Counted from the stretch's first letter, positions 42,531 through 52,342 are shown. The stretch is 64,000 nucleotides of DNA from Bacillus sp. RAR_GA_16 (GCF_020165985.1 NZ_JAIUKZ010000019.1:34356-98355), one strand, 5' to 3'. The notes: generated by a model not told the origin, from the sequence alone. Numbers and translations: made by a program.

Positions 42531-44090
42531 ATGAATATTGCCTATCAAGATAGGGTGGAACAAGAGGTTAGACGAGACGTCCAGCCCGTAGAGATCATGC
42601 AATTCATAACACATAACAGCTTGCATCTATATAAGAAAAAGGGGTCAAGTGCGCCTTTACAAAAGAGAGTAGAGTATGAGAAGAGCGAAAACCAATCAAC
42701 GTATAAAAAGGGGACCGTATTTGTCTCTTGTTCTAAGGCTGATCTAAGTCAAGGGAAGGGATTTCTCATTAATTCTTACGAAAGCTTACATGAGAAGCAC
42801 TCGGAATTAACGCACTGGACGCCAAACACATATCGTGGTGGTACATACTATGATTTTGGTAAACGCGTTATAAAGGGACATACCCGAGATAACTTAAAAC
42901 AAATTAACGTGATCGGCTTTGATATTGATACAAAAGATATTGATTTATACAGTGTTTTCCTTGGGTGCGAAGAGCTCGGCTTACCTTGGCCCAACGTCTT
43001 GTTAGAAACGCCTAAAGGTTTTCAAGGATTTTTCGTACTCGAGACACCTTTTTATATTCATAAACAGAAAGATTTTAAGGCGTTACGGGTAGCTGAGCGA
43101 CTGTCTGAGAATATGTTAAAAGCTCTAAAGAAGTATGTACCAGTAGATGTTAACTGCGCACCTTTTGGGTTCTATCGCATTCCGAAACAAGATAACGTCG
43201 TTTACTTTGGTGATCAGCCAGCTAATACAAGTAAACTATTAACCTGGTCCAGAAAGTTTGAAGAAGAAGAGAAGAGAGCCTCCTTTCAAGTGATTTATTC
43301 ACAGGGTTCTGTCACATCAAATCAAACTTCTTCGGCATGGTATCAAGCTCTTATTCAAGCCACTCAAATTGAAAGTGGTCACTATAGTTCTAGTCGCAAC
43401 AACGCTGTATTAACGCTTGCGATTGCCAACTTTGCAAGTGGAAGACCACTTGAAGAGGCGTATGATGAACTTGATCAGTTTAATAGTAACCTTGCTCAAC
43501 CTTTAGGGAAAACTGAATTCGAACGCATTTTAAAAAGTGCATATTCTGGTAAGTATAAAGGCGCTAAACGTTCCTATGTGGAAGGACTTCTCGAACTCTG
43601 GACGGATGGAAAGACATCTTTTCAGGGGAGAGAAGGGTGGTACAAGTTCAAAAAGCCTAGAGAAGAGCGCGTACGTTCTCATTATGAGGAAAGAGAACAC
43701 GATATTCTACAGTATGTGGAAAAGGTAGCATGTCCAGAAAAGCCATTTTTTGAGGGAGCGCTCAAAGCTCTTGCCGAACGTTTTGGAATGGCCGTTTCAA
43801 CTTTGAAAGAAGTGTTAAAGCGCTCATCTAAGCTAATCAAGCGTACAGTGGGCCGTGGAAGAAATGCAGTGACGAAGATTACGAGTCGATCCATGCTCTT
43901 TAAAAATTTATTACTAGCAAGAAGAGAGCGTGTCCAATTAGCTCAACTATCCTTTGCGCAGCTGCTTCCATCTTCACATGAAGTAATCAGTGAAGAAGAT
44001 CTACCATCTATTCAGACCGAGTTATTAACCCATGAGGTTGATCTGATTTACCGATCTGGGGCTAGCCACCCCGTTAAAATGACAAGCTAG
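42531..44090 (+). CDS. Plasmid replication initiator, primase-like (Inc18/pXO2-related)
   Basis: 519 aa from the ATG at 42531 (GAAGGGAG upstream, right after the attenuator). The N-terminal half contains INVIGFDIDTKDIDLYSVF and PNVLLETPKGFQGFFVLETP, a primase/polymerase-like fold with an acidic pair. Residues ~285-345 (SSRNNAVLTLAIANFASGRP, EFERILKSAYSGKYKGAKRS) are a PriCT_1 domain. The C-terminus has a winged-helix-like stretch (ALAERFGMAVSTLKEVLKRS) for origin binding. Family architecture points to theta replication as in RepE/RepS plasmids. Confidence 0.82.
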   Translation: MNIAYQDRVEQEVRRDVQPVEIMQFITHNSLHLYKKKGSSAPLQKRVEYEKSENQSTYKKGTVFVSCSKADLSQGKGFLINSYESLHEKHSELTHWTPNTYRGGTYYDFGKRVIKGHTRDNLKQINVIGFDIDTKDIDLYSVFLGCEELGLPWPNVLLETPKGFQGFFVLETPFYIHKQKDFKALRVAERLSENMLKALKKYVPVDVNCAPFGFYRIPKQDNVVYFGDQPANTSKLLTWSRKFEEEEKRASFQVIYSQGSVTSNQTSSAWYQALIQATQIESGHYSSSRNNAVLTLAIANFASGRPLEEAYDELDQFNSNLAQPLGKTEFERILKSAYSGKYKGAKRSYVEGLLELWTDGKTSFQGREGWYKFKKPREERVRSHYEEREHDILQYVEKVACPEKPFFEGALKALAERFGMAVSTLKEVLKRSSKLIKRTVGRGRNAVTKITSRSMLFKNLLLARRERVQLAQLSFAQLLPSSHEVISEEDLPSIQTELLTHEVDLIYRSGASHPVKMTS

Positions 44091-44400
44091 GTAAATGAGC
44101 CAGTCTGCCAATACATATCTAAATTACCCTTTGTTGACTTTGGCAAGTTAGTTACGGGAATGCTCTTTGATAATTAAATAACGCTACTAGGTTTGATTAT
44201 TTGTTACTATTTTTCAGGGCAGTACGATAGTCATGTATTTTTCTTTGAGTGTAGTTAAATGGAACGAATTCCCATTCGCTTGATTGCCAAACAAGTGTGC
44301 TTATAGTAGACTGTTGTCAAGTTCATATGACGTAAATAATACGGAAATAGATGCGCAAAAGAGATGTTAATCAATGTTCTTTTCATTTGCGGTTTTAAAG
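44091..44400. other. 310-bp gap between rep and the nested stem structure
   Basis: No supportable gene. In RepE-type plasmids the origin begins just downstream of the rep stop, so the origin may lie here or in the structured element that follows. I see no iterons. Confidence 0.4.
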
Positions 44401-44551
44401 CGCCTCAGCCCCTTGTGCAGCAAGGGATGAATGCCTCCTGTTTATATTGGTAACCTGTAGAAGACCTCGCCTATACTACGTGAACATAGCCGAGGTCTTC
44501 TACTACTCTATAAAGGCGGAGGCATTCAGTGATTTGGTGGGGGCTGAGGCG
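44401..44551. other. 151-nt nested stem structure, candidate origin, oriT or structured RNA
   Basis: Four stems nest in order: CGCCTCAGCCCC (44401-44412) with GGGGCTGAGGCG (44540-44551), perfect; a small CCTTG/CAAGG hairpin (44411-44425); TGAATGCCTCC (44428-44438) with GGAGGCATTCA (44518-44528), perfect; and GTAGAAGACCTCGCCTAT (44457-44474) with ATAGCCGAGGTCTTCTAC (44486-44503), 17 of 18, around an 11-nt loop. No protein frame runs through it. Position between rep and the transfer operon suits a replication or transfer origin. Confidence 0.65.
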
Positions 44552-44760
44552 AGAGGTTTTAGAGTTTGATTTAGATTCTAGGTTTAAGATGGATTAGGTC
44601 ATGAGTAATAGGGAGGGGAGACTAGGAGGTAGGTTATAAGATTTGTTGTTTGGGTTGATCAGGAGGGTAAGTGTGAGTTCAAGAGATTAGTAGTTTAAGT
44701 CATTTGTGAGTGAGTGCAGGTGGGAAAAGAGAGTTTTAGGTTTTTTCAGTGGATGTAACA
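44552..44760 (+). other. Cytosine-depleted stretch before the transfer operon
   Basis: The ~210 bases after the stem structure contain only about nine C on the plus strand while G and T are abundant (for example TAGGGAGGGGAG, GTTTGGGTTGATC). No reading frame of note. Strong strand asymmetry of this kind occurs at unwinding or primer-loading regions and in sequences that must stay single-stranded; what it does here is unknown. Confidence 0.55.
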
Positions 44761-44819
44761 TTCTATTTCAAGTTCAAGTGATTTAGTGCTTCCAGGTATG
44801 TGCTATACAGGAGGTGTTG

Positions 44820-45017
44820 ATGGTGGAGGTTCCAAGGTGGTTAACTGCTTATGTGAGTCTTCTAGCTTTCTTGTATGGGGTAGTGTTCTGGTTAGGCGTT
44901 CAAGTGATTAAGGTCGTTTGGTTTTTCGTGATGGTTCTTTTTTTCTTTTTGGTTTATGGTATCGGCTTCTGTTTTGGTAAACTTTTAAGAAGGAGAGTGG
45001 TTCCGATATCAGAGTGA
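44820..45017 (+). CDS. Small two-helix membrane protein at the head of the transfer operon
   Basis: 65 aa from the ATG at 44820 (AGGAGG five bases upstream). Two membrane segments (TAYVSLLAFLYGVVFWLGV and VWFFVMVLFFFLVYGIGF) with a basic end (KLLRRRV). No family recognised. It precedes the Replic_Relax-type gene by 16 bp and is probably a transfer accessory protein. Confidence 0.55.
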   Translation: MVEVPRWLTAYVSLLAFLYGVVFWLGVQVIKVVWFFVMVLFFFLVYGIGFCFGKLLRRRVVPISE

Positions 45018-45033
45018 AAAGGATGATTGGTTT

Positions 45034-45816
45034 ATGTTGAAGTATACTTCGCTAAAAGAAAAAGATCTATCGTATCTTACGTTTATTTTGAGAAACGGTA
45101 TGGTGACGGCGAGGCAGATTATGCTGGAGTTTTGTGAGCCGAATATTCATCGTGTTTATCGTCGGTTACGAAAATTAGAAGATAAGAAGTTTGTTAGACA
45201 TGAACGGATTGCTCATAAAGTTGGTGTTTATCTAGGAACCAAAGAAGCCAGAAATCTGACTAGTGTGAGTGCCACGGTGCCAACAAAAGCGTCCATTTAT
45301 ACGATGCAGCATGATTTGTTGATTACGGATTTGATTCTCTATTATCAGTTCCAGGCTCAAAAAAATGGGCTGGAATTTAAGTATCGCACAGAGCGAGAAA
45401 TTCGTTATGCGATGATTGGAACCGGTGATAATCAAAGTAAATTAAAAGCGTACAATGCGAAACGAGATCGTATCCCGGATGCCGTGTTCTTTTTTAAGTC
45501 AGCTGAAGGGAACGTGACGACGACGTGGGTGGAACTGGAACTTAATAAAAAAGAGCGTAAGCGTTATGACGAAAAGTTTTCGTTATTTGAGGAGCTACTT
45601 TCAAGTGAAAAAGCTAGTGACCAGCCTTACGCGTATGATCAGGTAATCTATTTCGCAGATGACGTTAAAATACATAATGCAGTAAATGAAGCAAAGGATC
45701 GACTAGTAAACGCCAATAAAATCTCAGTTAAAAAAATCCCACCCGTGATTCTCGAAGATCGCTGGGAAGAGGTGTTGCCAGGTGGATCCGATGGCAAAGA
45801 GAGAGGGTCAGGTTAA
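45034..45816 (+). CDS. Replication-relaxation family protein (Replic_Relax)
   Basis: 260 aa. An N-terminal winged helix (LTFILRNGMVTARQIMLEFC, HRVYRRLRKLEDKKFVRHER) and a later nuclease-like region (RIPDAVFFFKSAEGNVTTTW, VELELNKKERKRYDEKF) match the Replic_Relax family found with transfer genes of Gram-positive plasmids. Its acidic-basic D...E.E..K pattern recalls restriction-fold enzymes. It may act at the origin of transfer; no classical relaxase gene is in the window. The coupling protein gene starts inside its 3' end. Confidence 0.65.
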   Translation: MLKYTSLKEKDLSYLTFILRNGMVTARQIMLEFCEPNIHRVYRRLRKLEDKKFVRHERIAHKVGVYLGTKEARNLTSVSATVPTKASIYTMQHDLLITDLILYYQFQAQKNGLEFKYRTEREIRYAMIGTGDNQSKLKAYNAKRDRIPDAVFFFKSAEGNVTTTWVELELNKKERKRYDEKFSLFEELLSSEKASDQPYAYDQVIYFADDVKIHNAVNEAKDRLVNANKISVKKIPPVILEDRWEEVLPGGSDGKERGSG

Positions 45817-47752
45817 GCAAACGGAAACGGACCGAATGATTGGCGACGTTGTGATGTACGGGGTACTTGGAGTTTTGATTGTGAGTTTTCTTCTCCCAGT
45901 TTTGTTAGGGATGTTCCTTTTTGCAATTTTTTATTCTCTCAAGCGAGATTGGCTGTCCTATCTTGCGCTCTTAACGGGGGGATTGCTGCTTTTATGGCAG
46001 TTTCAAGCAGGGCATCTTCTCACTTATTTTGCTTTTCTATCAGAAATGAACGTCCCGTATCTGTCAGAAGTGCTCGAGCGATTTATTAATAACGGAGAAG
46101 CGATAGAGATCACATCTCACTCGTATATCACGTTAACTGGTCTATCCCTGTTATTTTCGTTTGGTTTCTTTATCTTTGCAAAGTTTTTTTGGAAAAAGCG
46201 TGTGACAACGAAGTCAGGAAAAGTGCAAAAGCAAAAAGCTGAGCAAGCCTATAAAGCATTTCGCAAGCGTCGGGTTCTATTTTTGAATCGGAAACAAAAA
46301 CAGTATCGACGAAAACCCACAAAAGAAGTGTTTATTGGCTATACGGATTTTAAAGAACGCGTATCACTGAAGTCGAAAGAGCTAAACTATCATATGCTTG
46401 CAACTGGAGGGACTGGGACGGGGAAAACGACGCTGATTGCGTCTTTGCTTGAATCGGCTCTTCAGCAGAATAAACCCGTGATTTTTATGGATGGCAAAGG
46501 CGAACGGAAATCGATGCTTGAATTTAAAGCTCTTTGTGAGGCGTATGGAAAAAGGGTCTATCTTTTTTCAGAAATGGACTCTCTCACTTACAATCCGATA
46601 AAAAACGGCACGCCGACAGAAACACGAGATAAACTCATGGCGCTCTTTCAATTTTCGAGTGAAGGAGATGGCGCCTACTATACGGATATTGCTTCGCGAT
46701 ATCTGCAGCTAATTGTGAAACTGATTGATGAAGCCGGCGTAACGAGAGATATCTCAACCATCGCCAGCTTGACGAATTCCAAAGCGATGAATCAATTTTT
46801 TAGGGATCACAGCACGCAAGAAGAAATTGAAGAAGAGATCGAAGTGGAAGTAGAGGAAGAAGTAGCCACACAAAACTCCCAGGACGACGATTTAAGCGAT
46901 TTTTTCACATCCTCCGACCCGAAGGATCAAAATGTGGTGAAAACCGTCACAGAGAAGCGTACAAGGACTGTCACGAAGTTGCGTGAGGGTTTGAGTACGA
47001 TTAAACGAATTTTAGACGAAGAATTCCCAGAAGAAATTGTCGTAGGTTGCCTCACGCGCTTAAAAATGCAGCTAGGTGAGCTACTGGAATCAGATCTCGG
47101 CCATTTGTTTGTGGAAAGAGAGGATGGCATCGATCTTCAAACGATTACAGATCAGAATAACGTAGTGATTTTCAGTATTTCAGGGAGCCGGTATGCCGAT
47201 TATATTAAGAAAATTGGAAAAATGATTATTTTGGACGTGAACAGTCTCGTTGCCTATCGCCAGGCGAAGGGGAGAAAGGCGATCTTTGGGGTTTATGATG
47301 AGTTTTCTGCCTATGGGGACCGTCGTATCGTGGACATCGTTAATAAATCACGGTCTGCCGGTTTTGAATGCATCATTTCAACACAAACGCTTTCCGATAT
47401 TGATGCTGTTGATCCGATCATGACAGAACAAATTATTTCGAACTGTAACGTGATCGCAACGGGGCGTGTGAACTCGTCAAAGGATGCGGAGCGTATCGCG
47501 CAGGTTTTTGGCACTTTTTCCGATCGAGAAGTGACACAGCAAATTCAAAAGAAGTATCCTCATACTCGTTATGAAGCCGAGATGGGAACCGTTCGTGATG
47601 TGGAACGATTTAAAGCGAATCCAAGTGAGATCAAGAACCTTCAAATAGGAGAAATCTTTCTTAATCGTAAAATGGTTGAAGAAGCAGAGAGCGATACTTA
47701 TTTCCGTCGTGTCTATGTTCGTAATGCGCTCGGACTAGGAGGGATTAAATGA
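45791..47752 (+). CDS. Type IV coupling protein (VirD4/TcpA-like ATPase)
   Basis: 653 aa from the ATG at 45791 (AGGTGG five bases upstream). Two to three N-terminal membrane helices (YGVLGVLIVSFLLPVLLGMF, LSLLFSFGFFIFAKFFW) anchor a cytosolic ATPase: Walker A ATGGTGTGKTTLIASLL (~207), acidic insert (~350-380, DDDLSDFF), Walker B KAIFGVYDEFSAYGD (~500) and TQTLSDIDAVDP. It brings the transferred DNA to the secretion channel. The next gene overlaps by ATGA. Confidence 0.85.
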   Translation: MAKREGQVKQTETDRMIGDVVMYGVLGVLIVSFLLPVLLGMFLFAIFYSLKRDWLSYLALLTGGLLLLWQFQAGHLLTYFAFLSEMNVPYLSEVLERFINNGEAIEITSHSYITLTGLSLLFSFGFFIFAKFFWKKRVTTKSGKVQKQKAEQAYKAFRKRRVLFLNRKQKQYRRKPTKEVFIGYTDFKERVSLKSKELNYHMLATGGTGTGKTTLIASLLESALQQNKPVIFMDGKGERKSMLEFKALCEAYGKRVYLFSEMDSLTYNPIKNGTPTETRDKLMALFQFSSEGDGAYYTDIASRYLQLIVKLIDEAGVTRDISTIASLTNSKAMNQFFRDHSTQEEIEEEIEVEVEEEVATQNSQDDDLSDFFTSSDPKDQNVVKTVTEKRTRTVTKLREGLSTIKRILDEEFPEEIVVGCLTRLKMQLGELLESDLGHLFVEREDGIDLQTITDQNNVVIFSISGSRYADYIKKIGKMIILDVNSLVAYRQAKGRKAIFGVYDEFSAYGDRRIVDIVNKSRSAGFECIISTQTLSDIDAVDPIMTEQIISNCNVIATGRVNSSKDAERIAQVFGTFSDREVTQQIQKKYPHTRYEAEMGTVRDVERFKANPSEIKNLQIGEIFLNRKMVEEAESDTYFRRVYVRNALGLGGIK

Positions 47753-48825
47753 GATTGTTCAGCAAGCTGAAGGAGGGACTTCATCGGAATCTTATGAGAG
47801 GAAGAAAAAAGGTGATGAAAGATGACCGTCGTCTTCCGTCATCACGGTTTAATGGACGCCTCGCGTTCTCAATAACGTTTTGGTTGGTAGTGGCAAGCGT
47901 TGTTTTCTTCGCTTTTCAATCCTGGGCACGAACCGGATTTTTAAACGAAAAGGTGAATGGATACCAGGAACAGGCTTCTGCCGAAATCGCCACGCTTAAT
48001 AATGTAGGATTTTCGAATTCACCAGAAGGAGAGCACTATGCGAGTCGTTTCCTTCAAACCTATTTGAATGTTCCGAGTGAAGAGGAAGAGCGAGAGGCGC
48101 GAGAAGAATCACTGCAAACCTTTCTTGCGGAAGGATTGAAGGTAGGTGAACTAGAAAATCTGAGCTCGTTTCAGGGGAAACGCGTGTTGCGTGACGTGAG
48201 CTTATACGAGGTGCAGGACGTAAAGGAAGATGCCGCGAGCTACGTTTATCGGGTTGATTATGAGCTCTTTAGCGTCAGTGAAAAGAAAGAGGAGGTAGAA
48301 GTGAAAAAGAAAGACTCAGATGGAGAAGAGAAGACGGTGAAAGAAGAAAAAGTCACCATGGAAGATGAGTCTCTAGGGATTAAACAACAGATGATCGTTG
48401 TTCGGCTTGGAACGGACGGAAACTCGTTTAATGTGATTGAGCAACCTTACTATCAATCACTTCCCAGTGAAACACGGTTAACGGCAGTGGCCAATGAAAC
48501 TGATCAGGCAGAGAAAAACGTTAGTATGGAGGATGAGCTGAAGCAATTTGCCACGCAGTTTTTTACGTCGTACACAACAAACTCTGTGGAAGAGATGTCT
48601 TATTACATGGAGGATCCTGAATCGCTTCAAGGCCTTTATCAGTATCAGGGAGTTGAAGACTTTACGGTGTACGACGGGGAAGACGGGCAATATGTGTTAA
48701 AAACGCTGGTATTTTTAGAGGAAGAAGGGACCGATTTACAAACAAAACATCCCTTTACCCTTGTGGTGAGCAAAGAGAACGATAAGTATTATGTTCAAAA
48801 ACTCAAACACACGATAGGAGGATAA
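47749..48825 (+). CDS. TcpC/VirB8-like conjugation protein
   Basis: 358 aa. One N-terminal membrane helix (LAFSITFWLVVASVVFFAF) followed by two tandem NTF2-like domains as in TcpC of pCW3 (EEEEREAREESLQTFLAEGL; LKQFATQFFTSYTTNSVEEM). A charged insert KKKDSDGEEKTVKEEK separates segments of the first. TcpC assembles on the outer membrane-side face as a VirB8-like scaffold. Order after the coupling protein is the same as in tcp loci. Confidence 0.78.
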   Translation: MRLFSKLKEGLHRNLMRGRKKVMKDDRRLPSSRFNGRLAFSITFWLVVASVVFFAFQSWARTGFLNEKVNGYQEQASAEIATLNNVGFSNSPEGEHYASRFLQTYLNVPSEEEEREAREESLQTFLAEGLKVGELENLSSFQGKRVLRDVSLYEVQDVKEDAASYVYRVDYELFSVSEKKEEVEVKKKDSDGEEKTVKEEKVTMEDESLGIKQQMIVVRLGTDGNSFNVIEQPYYQSLPSETRLTAVANETDQAEKNVSMEDELKQFATQFFTSYTTNSVEEMSYYMEDPESLQGLYQYQGVEDFTVYDGEDGQYVLKTLVFLEEEGTDLQTKHPFTLVVSKENDKYYVQKLKHTIGG

Positions 48826-48829
48826 AGAC

Positions 48830-49060
48830 ATGCCGGATATTACGGGTTTGACTGATTATGCGTCTGCACAGGTGGCAGCTGCTTTGTTCATTTTAATGAT
48901 CGTGATGATTGTCCGTGCTTTTGTTTCCCAGCGATGGGGGATGTTTTTCTCAAGTTTTCTCTTTGCGGTGATTTGTTATGTGATTGTTGCAAATCCCGGT
49001 GAATTTGAAAGTCTAGCTAATGCGATTTGGAGTTCTGTTAAAAGTGGTGGTTTAAGTTGA
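48830..49060 (+). CDS. TcpD-like small membrane protein
   Basis: 76 aa with two membrane helices (QVAAALFILMIVMIVRAFV and GMFFSSFLFAVICYVIVA) and a short tail. Size and position between TcpC-like and TcpE-like genes fit TcpD. Ends in TTGA, overlapping the next TTG start. Confidence 0.65.
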   Translation: MPDITGLTDYASAQVAAALFILMIVMIVRAFVSQRWGMFFSSFLFAVICYVIVANPGEFESLANAIWSSVKSGGLS

Positions 49061-49446
49061 GAGGAGAGTCCTATAGCTATCGGAAGTTCTTTCACTATCC
49101 GTTAAAAATTTGGAAAATTGGGAAAGGTGAGAAATCAATTGTGTTTTCGAAGGGAATTGAAATCCGTCAAATCATTCTTGCCTTCCTACTCTTTGGGATA
49201 CTCTTTCTCTTTCGAGATCAGATAAACGCGGTTTTACCTACAGCTTTGCAGCTTGCCTTCTATGCGATTTTACCCTGGATGGTGGCAGGTGCTGTTTGTC
49301 GAAGTCGCTTGGATGGCAAGCGACTTGATCGCTTCTTTACGGGCTACCTTCGCTATCTTTATACCAAGCGCTATTCTTACAGCAGTCATAAGCCCGTGTA
49401 TCAGTCTCAGATGAAAAAGGTTCAGTCATACGAGCGATTTCAATAA
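49057..49446 (+). CDS. TcpE-family conjugation membrane protein
   Basis: 129 aa, TTG start inside the stop of the previous gene (TTGA). Residues ~8-28 (KFFHYPLKIWKIGKGEKSIV) and two helices (GIEIRQIILAFLLFGILFLF, ALQLAFYAILPWMVAGAV) are the TcpE pattern, with the basic RLDGKRLDRFFTGYLRYL after them. A core channel part. Confidence 0.75.
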   Translation: MRGESYSYRKFFHYPLKIWKIGKGEKSIVFSKGIEIRQIILAFLLFGILFLFRDQINAVLPTALQLAFYAILPWMVAGAVCRSRLDGKRLDRFFTGYLRYLYTKRYSYSSHKPVYQSQMKKVQSYERFQ

Positions 49447-49460
49447 GGTGGTGAAGTGTG

Positions 49461-51911
49461 ATGTTGCAGTTCCCGATTCAATCGTATCAAGATAATGTGA
49501 TCTATACCCCTGATTCGGAAGCCTGGTCTTACTATCGGTTACAGGAGAGTACCGTTGGCATCAATGAACAGGAAGCCGAAAACAATTTGGTGAATCGTTT
49601 AAAGCGACTGGCTACTCAGCTGACTGTCTTTGAAGAAGTGGACTACAAGATCGTACCCGTCCCTGTGAACGTCGATCAGCGCATGCGTCATCTTCAAAGT
49701 AAGTATCAAGGGCAGTATGCTGAAGCTGGGAGCTACTATGCGGAACGGGCGAGAGAGATCCTTCGAGAAGAGGCGCAAAATATCGTGGAGTACCGATTTT
49801 TTATCGGGGTGAAGTTAAAGCGTCGAGAGATTGACGAGAAATTAATCACCTCTTTCTCTTCATCTTTTAAAAGTATGAACCGGTATCTTCAAAAGCTTGC
49901 TGGATTCCAAGGCCAAGGCGTGGACGAATTAACTGCGAGTCTCTTTCGTGAATCAGAAGAAGATGCTTATACTACGCTGAATCACTTTTTACACGCTTAT
50001 CGCCTGAAAGAAAAGGAGCTTCGCTACCTTATTCGTACTCAGTTTGTTCGTGGCCAGTCGCAACCGGATGGAGAAGGAAGTGTTTACAGTTTAACGGAAG
50101 GAATGCTTGATCCGGGGAAGGCCGGTTACCTTCATATCAAGCAGCTAGACGAAGAGTCCTGGTGTGCGTTTCTTCCCGTATCTGAATTTCCAATTGAACT
50201 GTCCTACACCGACTGGGCTTACTTCTTTCAATCCTATTCGTTTCCTGTGGAAGTGCATATGCGCACTATCTATAAGCAGAAAAAACAGGATGAGAATCAA
50301 ACAAATAAGATTAAAAAACGGTTTCGTGATCAGGATGCTCAGCTGATTGAAGCCAATGAAGATGACGATAGTTTGATCAATACTGGGCGCGAGCTTCTAC
50401 ACGACTTAGAAAATCAAATCAAAAATCAGGGAAAACCTCTGTTACGTACGCACATTCACTTCGTCGTGTATGGTTCAACACGGGAAGACGTTCGAAAGCG
50501 AGCCAGAAGGCTGAAAATGGATTTTAACGACCATCACATCGAACTCGTACAACCACTTGCCGACCAACTTCTTTTATTCCACCAATCGCTACCAGCCTCT
50601 AAAATCGTTGCGCATGACTGGGAACAGGTGCTAACAGCCGAGTCCTTTGCCGAGTCTCTCTTTTCTCTTACCCGAAAAATTGGCAACACCGTTGGTTTCT
50701 ACTTAGGAAAAAACATCTCTCATGAAGGAGAAAGCCTTGAAAATTCGCAGTCTCTCGTTTTTTATCATCCTTTTTTAGCCCATCAGGGTTTACCAGGATC
50801 CAAGTACTCATCACCTCATGTGACCATTTCAGGACCAACCGGGATGGGAAAATCGTATCTTCTGAAAGATATTTTGATGAATGCAGTCTTTTTTGGGGCA
50901 AAAATCTTGATGACGGATCCGAAAGATGAAGTCGAGAAAAAGTTTAAACAAGCGCTTACTCCAGAAATGGCACGTCAGGTTCCTTATTTTAACGACATGA
51001 TTGAGAGCTTTAACTACATTACACTCTCCAGTGATATCCATGACGCCGGTAAGCTGGATCCTCTTACTTTTCTTGAGGGAGAAGAGGCGACAGATGCAGC
51101 TGTCGGTGTCCTTGAATACTTATCTGAGCTTCAATCAAGTGAGCGAAACATTAAAACGGCGATATACAAAGGGGTTCGCCACGTGGTCCAACAGAATCGA
51201 AAACCCGGCCTATTAAATGTTGTTCGCTACTTACAAGAATCAGAGGATCAGGATGTGCGAAACGTCGGTGACCTGCTTTATGAAATTGGGCGAAACGGTA
51301 TTGCGAAGCTCATGTTCTCTGAAGGGGACGTCGAAGGAATCAGTCTGGATGAACAGGTAAATATCTTACAAATTCAAAATCTGAACTTACCTGAAGAAGG
51401 TGAGAAGGCAGTCACGCGTGATGAACATGTGGCCGTTGCGCTCATGCAGCCTCTGGCCAAATTCGCGACAAAGTTTGCGCGTGATGATTCCGTTGTGAAG
51501 ATGACGATCTTTGAAGAAGCGTGGATGCTGATGAATACAGGAGCTGGTGATCGGCTCATTAATGAACTGGTTCGGACGGGACGCTCGCTTCGTTCAGCCG
51601 TATATATCATCACGCAATCGACGTATGAGTACAACAAACCTCAAATTAAAGAGAATATCGGAACGAAATTTGCGTTTAAGGCGAAAACGACGGAAGAGGC
51701 AGGGAATATCATTGAATTTCTCGGGATGGAAGACAACAAAGCGAATCGCGATATGCTGAAGAATCTGACCGAAGGGCAGTGCATCATGGAAGACATGTAT
51801 GGCCGAACGGCCAAGATCCAAACGGATGTCCTGTTTGATGAATGGATTCAGGCCTTTAACACAAAAGACCACGATCACGATGCCGTTGAATCCGAGGAGG
51901 CGTTTATCTAA
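49461..51911 (+). CDS. VirB4-type conjugation ATPase
   Basis: 816 aa from the ATG at 49461 (AAGGTGG upstream). The N-terminal half is the CagE/VirB-like domain; the C-terminal half is an AAA ATPase with Walker A ISGPTGMGKSYLLKDIL (~456), Walker B VKMTIFEEAWMLMNTG (~680), RTGRSLRSAVYIITQS and the C-terminal KFAFKAKTTEEAGNIIEFLG. It powers assembly and secretion. Overlaps the next start as TAATG. Confidence 0.9.
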   Translation: MLQFPIQSYQDNVIYTPDSEAWSYYRLQESTVGINEQEAENNLVNRLKRLATQLTVFEEVDYKIVPVPVNVDQRMRHLQSKYQGQYAEAGSYYAERAREILREEAQNIVEYRFFIGVKLKRREIDEKLITSFSSSFKSMNRYLQKLAGFQGQGVDELTASLFRESEEDAYTTLNHFLHAYRLKEKELRYLIRTQFVRGQSQPDGEGSVYSLTEGMLDPGKAGYLHIKQLDEESWCAFLPVSEFPIELSYTDWAYFFQSYSFPVEVHMRTIYKQKKQDENQTNKIKKRFRDQDAQLIEANEDDDSLINTGRELLHDLENQIKNQGKPLLRTHIHFVVYGSTREDVRKRARRLKMDFNDHHIELVQPLADQLLLFHQSLPASKIVAHDWEQVLTAESFAESLFSLTRKIGNTVGFYLGKNISHEGESLENSQSLVFYHPFLAHQGLPGSKYSSPHVTISGPTGMGKSYLLKDILMNAVFFGAKILMTDPKDEVEKKFKQALTPEMARQVPYFNDMIESFNYITLSSDIHDAGKLDPLTFLEGEEATDAAVGVLEYLSELQSSERNIKTAIYKGVRHVVQQNRKPGLLNVVRYLQESEDQDVRNVGDLLYEIGRNGIAKLMFSEGDVEGISLDEQVNILQIQNLNLPEEGEKAVTRDEHVAVALMQPLAKFATKFARDDSVVKMTIFEEAWMLMNTGAGDRLINELVRTGRSLRSAVYIITQSTYEYNKPQIKENIGTKFAFKAKTTEEAGNIIEFLGMEDNKANRDMLKNLTEGQCIMEDMYGRTAKIQTDVLFDEWIQAFNTKDHDHDAVESEEAFI

Positions 51912-52342
51912 TGAAAAAAGTATTCGCTTCGCTTTTCGTTTTAAGTTTTCTATTGATTGGATGTAGCGAGAGTGAAGATCCAGAAGATATTGCAAAGATA
52001 ACCTATGAGTGGGAAAAGGCTAAGTTTGATAGAGATTATGAATTACAGCAAGAATTTATTTATGAAGAGGGATCTTATGAAGCTTATAAAGGAGACGAAA
52101 AAATTAATTCGAATCTAGAATATAAAGATATCAGGTTTGAAATTTATCATGATGAAAAAGTAGAGAGCTACTATGTTTTTGCTGATTTTGATAATCCTAA
52201 TGGTGAGAATACCGTAGAGGATAATGTTGTACTTCGACAGAAAAACGATGAATGGAAGGTAGATACTAGTAAAAGTTTAGATGTGAATCGAGAGGAGGTT
52301 AAGCAAAAATTTGACCAAACGTCCTGTATTCACTGCGAATAG
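51911..52342 (+). CDS. Small lipoprotein in the transfer operon
   Basis: 143 aa with lipoprotein signal peptide ending in LLIGC (Cys18). The mature part (ITYEWEKAKFDRDYELQQEF, RQKNDEWKVDTSKS) resembles short NTF2-like secreted domains. Start overlaps the virB4 stop. Base composition is more AT-rich than its neighbours, so it may be a later insertion into the operon. It could be a surface or entry-exclusion protein. Confidence 0.65.
   Translation: MKKVFASLFVLSFLLIGCSESEDPEDIAKITYEWEKAKFDRDYELQQEFIYEEGSYEAYKGDEKINSNLEYKDIRFEIYHDEKVESYYVFADFDNPNGENTVEDNVVLRQKNDEWKVDTSKSLDVNREEVKQKFDQTSCIHCE

Noticed and set aside
45034..45816. The 260-aa protein as a classical relaxase
   Set aside because: No HUH or tyrosine relaxase motifs; the Replic_Relax pattern fits better.
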